A DNA stretch of 34,354 nucleotides from positions 1 to 34,354 of the forward strand of contig DATAAN010000061.1 in the NCBI GenBank assembly GCA_036260105.1, read 5' to 3'. Each line of letters begins with the position of its first letter. Position 1 is the stretch's first letter. The translations under genes were made by a program, and so were the position numbers. A model generated the notes under the pieces. The model ran no database searches and was not told where the DNA came from. It worked only from the letters and a program-made list of their open reading frames with translations. Of this stretch, positions 22,680 through 30,300 are shown one piece after another. The stretch is from JAJCYE01 sp036260105 (GTDB lineage Bacteria; Actinomycetota; CADDZG01; JAHWKV01).

Positions 22680-23401
22680 GATTCGACGTCCTCACGTTAT
22701 TCCCCGAAGCCTTTGACTCGCCGCTGCGAGTGAGCCTGCTCGGCAAGGCAATCGAAGCCGGCATCCTGACAGTTGGCGTCCACGACCTGAGGAGCTGGGC
22801 CCCCGGACCGCACCGCAAGGTCGACGATGCTCCGTTCGGCGGCGGCGCCGGCATGGTGATGGCGCCCGGTCCGGTGGTCGAAGCGGTCGAGGCGGTCCGG
22901 CGCCCGGGAGGGCGGGTGATCCTGCTCGCGGCGTCCGGGAGGCCGCTGACGCAGGCGCTGGCCGCCGAGCTGGCTGCCGAGGAGCAGGTAGTCCTGGTGT
23001 GCGGCCGCTACGAGGGGATGGACGACCGGATCCGCGAGGTCCTTGGGGCCGAGGAGGTGTCGATCGGGGAGTACGTCCTGGCCGGCGGGGAGATGCCGGC
23101 CCTGGTGCTCATCGAGGCGGTCTCCCGGCTCCTTCCGGGAGTTATGGGAAACGCCGAATCGCTGGGAGAGGAGTCGTTCGCCGACGGCCTGCTCGAGTAT
23201 CCGCAGTACACCAGGCCCGCCGACTTCCGGGGCCACAAGGTGCCCGACGTGCTGGTCTCCGGGCACCACGGCATGGTGGCCAGGTGGCGGCGGGAGCAGG
23301 CGCTCAGGCGCACATTCGAGCGCCGCCCGGACCTGCTCGCCAAGGCAAACCTTACGGAGACCGAGCGCGAGCTGGTCAGATCCTGGGAGGCGGGCGGCTG
23401 A
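22676..23401 (+). CDS. trmD: tRNA (guanine37-N1)-methyltransferase TrmD
   Basis: TrmD methylates G37 of tRNAs with a G at position 36 and so prevents +1 frameshifting. It is a homodimeric SPOUT enzyme. The 241-residue protein starts at a TTG (RFDVLTLFPEAFDSPLRVSL). The trefoil-knot SAM site is visible in LVCGRYEGMDDRIREV and VSIGEYVLAGGEMPALVLIE. PGVMGNAESLGEESF and YTRPADFRGHKVPDVLVSGH are further family motifs, and the catalytic aspartate is in the YTRPADF segment region. The C-terminal helical domain ends normally. Confidence 0.97.
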   Translation: MRFDVLTLFPEAFDSPLRVSLLGKAIEAGILTVGVHDLRSWAPGPHRKVDDAPFGGGAGMVMAPGPVVEAVEAVRRPGGRVILLAASGRPLTQALAAELAAEEQVVLVCGRYEGMDDRIREVLGAEEVSIGEYVLAGGEMPALVLIEAVSRLLPGVMGNAESLGEESFADGLLEYPQYTRPADFRGHKVPDVLVSGHHGMVARWRREQALRRTFERRPDLLAKANLTETERELVRSWEAGG

Positions 23402-23435
23402 GCGCCGCGCCGGGACGATCCTTCGCGCCTTCGGC

Positions 23436-23441
23436 TATCAT
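23436..23441 (+). promoter_or_regulatory. Possible -10 element upstream of rplS
   Basis: TATCAT lies in the 118-base gap between trmD and rplS, 78 bases before the rplS ATG. It would give rplS its own promoter and a leader of about 70 bases. The leader contains a small CGCA/TGCG hairpin near 23451 and a good ribosome site (AAAGGGG, about 23506-23512). The -35 box is unconvincing. Confidence 0.3.
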
Positions 23442-23519
23442 CTGTTTCAAGCGCAAATCTGCGTAAAAATCTTCTGAAGTCCCCAGAGACTTTTCGACCC
23501 GAATCAAAGGGGTGAACAC

Positions 23520-23864
23520 ATGACAAAGGCGGACGTACTACTGCGCCCCGTCCTAAGGGAGGACATTCCTGATTTCCGCCCCGGAGACACGGTCAAGGTC
23601 CACGTTCGAGTGGTTGAGGGCCAGCGCGAGAGGATCCAGGTCTTCCAGGGCATCGTGATCCGGCGCCAGGGCTCCGGTGTGAGGGAGACCTTCACCGTAC
23701 GAAAGGTGTCGTTCAACGTAGGCGTCGAGCGCACCTTCCCGGTCCACTCGCCGATCATCGCCAACATCGAGGTGGTAACCCGCGGCGACGTCCGCCGGGC
23801 GAAGCTCTACTACCTCCGCTCCCGGGTGGGTCGAGCCGCCAAGGTCAAAGAAAAGCGGTTCTGA
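23520..23864 (+). CDS. rplS: 50S ribosomal protein L19 (bL19)
   Basis: The 114-residue protein contains IPDFRPGDTVKVHVRVVEGQ, RIQVFQGIVIRRQGSGVRET, FTVRKVSFNVGVERTFPVHS and AKLYYLRSRVGRAAKVKEK, all canonical for bL19, which sits at the subunit interface. AAAGGGG precedes the ATG. The first signal peptidase gene starts four bases after its stop. Confidence 0.97.
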   Translation: MTKADVLLRPVLREDIPDFRPGDTVKVHVRVVEGQRERIQVFQGIVIRRQGSGVRETFTVRKVSFNVGVERTFPVHSPIIANIEVVTRGDVRRAKLYYLRSRVGRAAKVKEKRF

Positions 23865-23868
23865 CCCG

Positions 23869-24519
23869 ATGCAGACGAGGTCTAGATCCGCGCGACTAGC
23901 CCAGCATCCGAAGGAAAAGGAATCAGCCGGTCAGTTCTTCAAGGAGCTGCCGGTGCTGGTCGTGGTGGCGCTGGGCATCGCCATCCTCGTCAAGGCGTTC
24001 GTCGTCCAGGCTTTCTTCATCCCCTCCGGCTCGATGGAGGACACGCTCCAGATCAACGACCGGGTCCTGGTGTCCAAGTTCAGCTACCGGCTGGGGGAGC
24101 CGGAGTATCCGAACGTCGTGGTATTCGAATCGCCTCTGTCCGAGCGGATACCGGAGCCGGAGCCGGGCGTGCTGCAGAGGCTGATGGACAACATCATGCA
24201 GGGACTGGGCCTGAAGTCGTCCGAGCAGGACTTCATCAAGCGGGTGATCGCGACCGAGGGCCAGACCGTTCAGGTCAAGAACGGAGCGGTCTACGTCGAC
24301 GACCGAAAGCTCGACGAGCCCTATCTGAAGGACCAAATGCCCATGCAGGACTATGGCCCTACGACGGTGGGTGCAGATAAAGTGTTCGTGATGGGAGACA
24401 ACCGCAGCAACTCGGAGGACTCGCGGGTCTTCGGCCCTATCCCCGAGTCAAGCATCGTCGGTAAGGCGTTCGTCCTCATCTGGCCGCTCAATCGATTCCG
24501 CTGGCTTGGCTCTAGCTAG
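23869..24519 (+). CDS. lepB: Signal peptidase I (first copy)
   Basis: A membrane-bound serine/lysine protease that removes signal peptides from exported proteins. The 216-residue protein has one N-terminal membrane helix (about residues 27-50, LPVLVVVALGIAILVKAFVV). The catalytic serine is S55 in FIPSGSMEDTLQINDRVLVS, the general-base lysine is K124 in DFIKRVIATEG, and the C-terminal signature is GDNRSNSEDSRVFGP. All motifs are intact. rplS-lepB-rnhB is a conserved actinobacterial order. A second lepB follows after 29 bases, so export capacity is duplicated here. Confidence 0.95.
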   Translation: MQTRSRSARLAQHPKEKESAGQFFKELPVLVVVALGIAILVKAFVVQAFFIPSGSMEDTLQINDRVLVSKFSYRLGEPEYPNVVVFESPLSERIPEPEPGVLQRLMDNIMQGLGLKSSEQDFIKRVIATEGQTVQVKNGAVYVDDRKLDEPYLKDQMPMQDYGPTTVGADKVFVMGDNRSNSEDSRVFGPIPESSIVGKAFVLIWPLNRFRWLGSS

Positions 24520-24548
24520 GCCCGTTCGGCAGGACACCGAGGTAGCAA

Positions 24549-25805
24549 GTGCCTGAAAAGCATGTTCCGAAGCACCGTGCCCCAAAGCGCGAGCTCTTCG
24601 GCCGGCGAAGCTCGCCGTCCCGCTCCAGCAACGGCTCATCGGCCGCCGCATCGGAGGATCTGCTGAGCCGCACGGTGTCCATAGTCGATGCGCCGCAGCG
24701 CCCGGCCGACCGCCCTGCTGCCGCCAAGCCGGCGACGGAAGCACCGGCTCCCGCAGACCCCCGGCCGGCCAGGAAGCCCTCTGCCGGCGATACCCTGTTC
24801 TCGCCGGAGTCGCCCCCGGTGCCTAGATCGTCCGAGGACTACTTCGACTTCCTGGCCGCATCCCGGCAGGCACCTGCTGCTCCCAAGCCGCCTCCAGCGC
24901 CGGCGGCCGCTCCGAAGCCCGCGGTGCACCGGACGGAGGAGTTCGTGCTCCCCGAGCCGGCGCAGAAATCCAACGGATCCGCCGTCTCCGCCAACGGGAC
25001 GAACCGTGCCACAGACGCCAGCCCGCTGTCGATCAAGTCGGCCATCAAGGCCGACGGCAACTCGTGGGACCCTTTCCTCAAAGATCCCGAGCCCGAGCCG
25101 GGCCGCCGCTTCAGCCTTAGCAGGAGCTCCTCGGACATGGACAAGGTCAAGACCAGAAAGAGGGCCCGGCCGATTCAGCCGGTGAGGCCGGACGAGCGCC
25201 ACGACCACCAGAGCCTCGGCCAGTGGCTCAAGGAGATCCTCATCCTCGGCCTCATCGCCATCCTCACGGCCGTTCTGCTCACCAACTACGTCGTCCAGGC
25301 GTTCTTCATCCCGTCCGAGTCCATGGAGGACACGCTCCTCATCAACGACCGCGTACTGGTCAACAAGGTGGTCTACCGGCTCCGGGACCCGAAACCGGGC
25401 GACATAGTCGTGTTCACCTCGCCCGACAGGGCCGCGGTGGCCGAGGACGACAAGGGTCCCTTCGCCAACGCTCTCGAGGAGGCAGCGCAGGGTCTGGGCC
25501 TGAGATCCTCGGTGCAGGACCTCATCAAGCGGGTCGTGGCCGTGGAGGGCCAGACTGTGGAGGTGAAGATCGGCTCGCTGTTCGTCGACGGCAAACAGGT
25601 CGACGAGCCGTACCGGAAGGACTTCCTTCCCATGCCGAACTTCGGCCCGGTTACCGTGCCGCCGGGCCAGGTCTTCGTCATGGGCGACAACCGCGGCGAG
25701 TCGCACGACTCCCGGGCGTTCGGCCCGGTGGACAAGGACACGATCGTAGGCAGGGCCTTCGCCCTCATCTGGCCGCTCCAGCGTTTCGACTGGTTGAGCA
25801 GCTAG
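24549..25805 (+). CDS. lepB: Signal peptidase I (second copy) with long disordered N-terminal extension
   Basis: The 418-residue protein combines about 215 residues of Pro/Ala/Ser-rich, charged, probably disordered sequence with a complete signal peptidase I. The membrane helix is at about 228-250 (EILILGLIAILTAVLLTNYV). The serine is in FIPSESMEDTLLINDRVLVN (about 258), the lysine in DLIKRVVAVEG (about 327) and the box GDNRGESHDSRAFGP follows. The catalytic part closely resembles the first copy, so the pair arose by tandem duplication. The basic/proline-rich extension is on the cytoplasmic side and might recruit a partner. The GTG at 24549 is the first start after the upstream gene; a later start inside the extension cannot be excluded. 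Confidence 0.9.
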   Translation: MPEKHVPKHRAPKRELFGRRSSPSRSSNGSSAAASEDLLSRTVSIVDAPQRPADRPAAAKPATEAPAPADPRPARKPSAGDTLFSPESPPVPRSSEDYFDFLAASRQAPAAPKPPPAPAAAPKPAVHRTEEFVLPEPAQKSNGSAVSANGTNRATDASPLSIKSAIKADGNSWDPFLKDPEPEPGRRFSLSRSSSDMDKVKTRKRARPIQPVRPDERHDHQSLGQWLKEILILGLIAILTAVLLTNYVVQAFFIPSESMEDTLLINDRVLVNKVVYRLRDPKPGDIVVFTSPDRAAVAEDDKGPFANALEEAAQGLGLRSSVQDLIKRVVAVEGQTVEVKIGSLFVDGKQVDEPYRKDFLPMPNFGPVTVPPGQVFVMGDNRGESHDSRAFGPVDKDTIVGRAFALIWPLQRFDWLSS

Positions 25806-25821
25806 GAGCCCGCCGAGCGCC

Positions 25822-26604
25822 GTGGCGTACAAGGCGACGTACCGGACCCGCACCTACCGGGTGCGCGGAAAGGAGACCAAAGGCCGGACCAACCCGGTCC
25901 CCGGGATGAAGCACGAGGCGGCTCTGCGGGACGCCGGCGCGGAGCTGATAGCGGGAGTCGACGAGGTCGGGCTCGGGGCGTGGGCAGGCCCGGTGGCGGT
26001 CGGCATCGTGATCCTGCGGCCGGGAACCCGCATCTACAAGGTCCGTGACTCGAAGCTGCTGGACGAGCCGCGGCGCGAGTGGCTTTCGGCCCGGATCCGG
26101 GACCAGGCGCTGTGCTGGTCAACCGGCCTCAGCTGGCCGGATGAGATCGACCGGGTCGGCCTGTCGGAGGCGATGCGCCGGGCGGGCGCCCGGGCGCTGG
26201 ACGGTCTGGACCTATGGCCCGACCACTTCCTGATCGACGGCCAGTGGAACTTCCTGAAGACCCACCCGTCGCAGCCGAGGGTGAAGATGATCGTCCGCGG
26301 CGACTGCGAGTCAATCTCCGTCGCCTCGGCCTCGATCGTAGCCAAGGTCATGCGCGACCGGCTGATGGGGCAGCTGTCGCAGCAGTACCCGCCCTACCTG
26401 TTCCACCTGAACAAGGGCTATCCCTCGCCTGCGCACAAGTGGGCGCTGTCGGCTCTCGGTCCCTGTCCGGTCCACCGGCGGCTTTTCGCCCCGGTCCGCA
26501 AGCTCGCCGAGGAGGGGACCCAGGGGCGGCTGCTGCCGTACCTCGGCTCGCAGGCCGGTGTGCCGGCGGTGCCGGAGCGGGTGCTCGAAACCCTGCGCGG
26601 GTAG
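25822..26604 (+). CDS. rnhB: Ribonuclease HII with GLG in place of the GRG motif
   Basis: RNase HII cuts RNA in RNA-DNA hybrids and starts removal of single misincorporated ribonucleotides. The 260-residue protein has the acidic catalytic set: D47 and E48 in AGVDEVGLGAWAGPVAVG, D139 in FLIDGQWNF and D161 in RGDCESISVASASIVAKVMR. The DSK motif (RDSKLLD) and HLNKGYPSPAHKWAL are also present. The usual DEAGRGxxAGPV is DEVGLGAWAGPV here, so the Arg of the GRG junction-recognition motif is Leu. There is an N-terminal basic extension of about 40 residues and a C-terminal one of about 45. Start and context (16 bases after lepB) are normal. Confidence 0.92.
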   Translation: MAYKATYRTRTYRVRGKETKGRTNPVPGMKHEAALRDAGAELIAGVDEVGLGAWAGPVAVGIVILRPGTRIYKVRDSKLLDEPRREWLSARIRDQALCWSTGLSWPDEIDRVGLSEAMRRAGARALDGLDLWPDHFLIDGQWNFLKTHPSQPRVKMIVRGDCESISVASASIVAKVMRDRLMGQLSQQYPPYLFHLNKGYPSPAHKWALSALGPCPVHRRLFAPVRKLAEEGTQGRLLPYLGSQAGVPAVPERVLETLRG

Positions 26605-26613
26605 GGAGCCTTC

Positions 26614-27321
26614 GTGAGCCTGCCTGCCGAGGAGTGCCTGTCGGTGGTCATGCCGTGCTTCAACGAGGCGGCCACGGTGCAGACCGCAGCCAAGCGGGTG
26701 CTGGAGTCGCCGTACACCCAGGAGCTGATCATCGTCGACGACGGGTCGACGGACGGCACGGCCTCCATCGTCGAGTCCATCGACGACCCACGAGTGCGGG
26801 TGCTCCAACAGCCGCGCAACATGGGGAAGGGCGCGGCGCTCAGGCGAGGCTTCGCCGAGGCGCGGGGCCGCTTCGTCGTCATCCAGGATGCCGACCTGGA
26901 GTACGACCCGGCCGACTACGCGCTGCTGCTGGAGCCGCTTCTGGACGGCAAGGGCGACGTCGTGTACGGCTCACGCTTCCTGGGCGACCGCCCGCATCGG
27001 GTCCTCTACTACTGGCACTCGGTGGGCAACCGGTTTCTCACGATGCTGTCCAACATGGCGACCAACATCAACCTCACCGACATGGAGACCTGCTACAAGG
27101 CGTTCCGCCGTGAGGTCGTGCAGAGCCTCGACCTCAAGGAGAACCGGTTCGGCATCGAGGCCGAGATGACGGCCAAGGTGGCCGGCGGCGGATGGCGGAT
27201 CTTCGAGGTTGGCGTCTCCTACGCCGGCCGCACCTACGAGGAGGGCAAGAAGATCGGCTGGAAGGACGGGCTCAGCACGATCTGGTGCATCCTCAAGTAC
27301 TCACCGCTGCTCCGGCGCTGA
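26614..27321 (+). CDS. GT2 glycosyltransferase, polyprenyl-phosphate mannosyl/glucosyltransferase (DPM1-like)
   Basis: The 235-residue protein has the DPM1-type GT-A core: SVVMPCFNEAATVQTAAKRV, LIIVDDGSTDGTASIVESID, NMGKGAALRRGFAEARG, the DxD motif IQDADLEYDPADY, VYGSRFLGDRPHR and MATNINLTDMETCYKAFRRE. GWRIFEVGVSYAGRTYEEGKK and WKDGLSTIWCILKYSP complete the domain. There is no C-terminal membrane domain. Such enzymes load a sugar from a nucleotide donor onto polyprenyl phosphate for wall glycan or protein glycosylation. The GTG at 26614 follows GGGAG. The last 29 bases overlap the 3' end of the convergent molybdoenzyme gene. Confidence 0.87.
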   Translation: MSLPAEECLSVVMPCFNEAATVQTAAKRVLESPYTQELIIVDDGSTDGTASIVESIDDPRVRVLQQPRNMGKGAALRRGFAEARGRFVVIQDADLEYDPADYALLLEPLLDGKGDVVYGSRFLGDRPHRVLYYWHSVGNRFLTMLSNMATNINLTDMETCYKAFRREVVQSLDLKENRFGIEAEMTAKVAGGGWRIFEVGVSYAGRTYEEGKKIGWKDGLSTIWCILKYSPLLRR

Positions 27322-30300
27322 CAGCGTCCTTAACAAGGCTCACCTCGCACGCCCGCCGCACCTCCTGCACGGTGGCCGGCGCATCCATTCGGAAAAGGCC
27401 GCTGAGCCCCCGCTCCAAGCGGGAAGCGCGCACCGCAGCCTTGACCGCCAGGAAAACGCTGCATGCAAGAACCAGCGGCGGCTCCCCTACCTCCTTGGAG
27501 GACAGCACGTCCGTGGGGTTCTCCGGTACCTCGGGGGCTAGATTCCTCGGGAACAGGTAGGTGTTCATCTCCAGCGGGATGGTGGGGACCGCCGGCGGCT
27601 TGTAGCGCCACGTGTTGTCGGTGTTCAACCGGCCCTTCTCGTCACCGTCGGGTTGGTAGACCAGCCACTCGCTAAGCACGTATCCGACGCCCTGGACGAA
27701 CGCGCCCTCTACCTGGCCGACGTCCAGCGCCACGTTCAGGCTCCAGCCGATGTCGTACACGAGGTCGGACGTCAGCACCTTGACCTCGCCGGTGAGGATG
27801 TCGACCTCCACCGTCGAGCAAGCCGCCGAGTAGGTGAAGCCGGAAAACGAGTCGACGGCTCCTCCAGGCATCGCCGTACGGTCAACCTGGATGCCGGGGA
27901 TGTCTCGCTGCTGGTCCATGGGTTTGAAGGTCAGTGCCGGTACGGGGGTCTCCCCGCCCTGCATCCGGGCGTTGTAGGAGGCGGTCAGGTCGATGCGCCG
28001 GGCGTACGCCTGCTGGACGAGCTTCTGCCAGATGAGCTTGGGCGTCCCGTCGAAGTCGGCGATCTCGGCGGCCCATCCCTGCTCTCCGTAGTTCCAGAAG
28101 TCCACGTTGTTGGCCTTGCACCACTCCTCGCCGTTTTCCCTCAGCAGCGAGTAGCCGAACTCGGTCATGCGGGCTCGCATCACCTCGCACACCTGCCTGA
28201 CCGCCTCTGCGCTGTAGGTTGTCCCGGTCGAGGCGCCGGTGCTGGTGGGGTTGGGGATGACGCTGGTGTTGGGACCCCGGACGTGAAGCAGCTCGAACGG
28301 CAGGTTGAGGATGTAGGAAGCCACCTGCTCGACTTTGGTAACCAGTCCCTGGCCCATGTCCACGCCGCCCTGGTGGATGACGACGCTTCCGTCCGCTGAG
28401 TAGATTGCGAGATACGCCGCCGCCTGCTCTATCTGCACGAAGTTGTATCCCGATCCGTACTTGACCGGCACCATCGCAATGCCGCGCTTGCGCCATCGGT
28501 TCCGGCTGTTGAAGGCGTCCACGGCGGCCCGCTTGCCGTCGTAGTCGCTCACCTTCTTGAGATAAGCCCAAACCTGCTTCATGTAGCAGTAGCTGAGCGC
28601 CTGCCCAAAAGGCGTGACGTCGCCCCGGTCGTACAGGTTCTTCTCCCGCACCTCTTCGGCCGTCATCCCGATCGAAAACGCGGCGTCGTCGACGGCGTTC
28701 TCGACGATCAGCTTCCCCTGTATGTCGCCGAACGCCCGGAAGGCGGTGTTGGGAGCGGTGTTCGTGCGGCACACCTCGATCTCGTTGGAGAAGTTCGCCA
28801 CGTCGTAAGCGTTGTCCGCCCGCAGCTGGATGCAGTTGGACACGATGAACGAGCAATCGTAGAACGCCCCTCCGTCGCCCCACATCCGGTTGTAGAAGCC
28901 CCGGAGAAGGCCTCTGTCTTGCCGGCGGGCAATACCGGGATCGATCGCTATCTGGTACGTCCCGTAATAGGGGTGCCGTTTGCCGATCATCGCCGTGTCG
29001 TCGTCACGCGGCATCACCACCCGAACCGGCCGCGCCAGATGATTGGCCGCCACCACGGTGGGCCCCGTAACGAATCGCGCCGGCTCGGTCTTGCCCCCGT
29101 AGCCGCCGCCGACCTGTCTGACCGCAACCTCGATCCGGTTGTTCTGGAACCCGACCGCCATCGCCGAGGTCTGGTGCATCTCCATGGGGCTCTGGGTGGA
29201 CGGCTGCACGAGCAGCCTCCCGCCATCCATGGGTTGCACGAAGCACGCCTGGGTTTCCATGTAGAAGTGGACCTGACCTCCGACGGTCTGGGTCGACTCG
29301 ACGACGAGGCACTCCACTCCATCGACTTTCGCGGTCCGGCTTGCCGGGGAGCGGTCCAGCGGCTTTCGGTCCGGGTTCACCCACTCGAGCACGCTTCCGG
29401 GCCGGACGATCTTCCAGATGTGTGAGACGAACGGCGCCGCCTTGGGGTAGTCGGGAAAGACGCTGCCGACGCTGATCGCCTCCTCCAGAGACAGGACCGG
29501 CTCGGTCCAGGGTGGCTTGTTCCACGGGTCCGGCCACTCCACGGGCCCGTACCCGACGCACTGGGCGGCGACGTAGTCGGCGATCTCCTCCGCCTGCTGC
29601 TCGGTAGCGGCGATCGCCAGCGCCAAAGACTGCCCGACGTAGCTGACCTGATCCACCGCGAACAGGGGCTGATCGCTGCCCATGCCCTGCAGGTTGATAC
29701 CGCCGGGAGGGACCTGCTCGGCGGTGATCAGATCGACGAAGTATGCAAACCGGCCGGCGAGATGCTTGCAGAGCTCCGTTCGCGAAGCTTTTTGGGAGCC
29801 GCCGGGGACCTTGAACCAGAAGCTCGCCAGCGCCCGCCGGCTCAGCACGAAGGCACCGTTGACGGTGGTCGGCGGAGGCGGTATCTCGTGGGTGTAGTGC
29901 ACCTGCCCCGACGCCTGGTACATCGACATGATCTTGACGTAGGGCTGCGAGACCGGAGTCTTCCAGTCTTGGATCTCGTAATGCTGCATCCCGTCGCTCA
30001 ACGGCCAGCGCCCCCACGTGATCTCGCCGCTGGAGCGCACCTCTGGGGGGACTTCACCGGGAGCGAACTTCAGAAGGGCGTTGTCCACCGCCTTATAGAG
30101 CATCGACATGGTCAGGTCGATGCGGTAGGAGTCGGTGATCCCCTCGTACGGAAGGCTCTTCATCCGATCGCGCCACCTGCCCAGCTGGTTCGTCACCTCG
30201 GATTTCAGGACTTCGAGCGCCCGCGGCAGTACCGCCATTGCGAGCCGGGTCCCGGTCAATGACGCCTCGGTTTCTCGCGCTCGCCATGGATACGGCGCGA

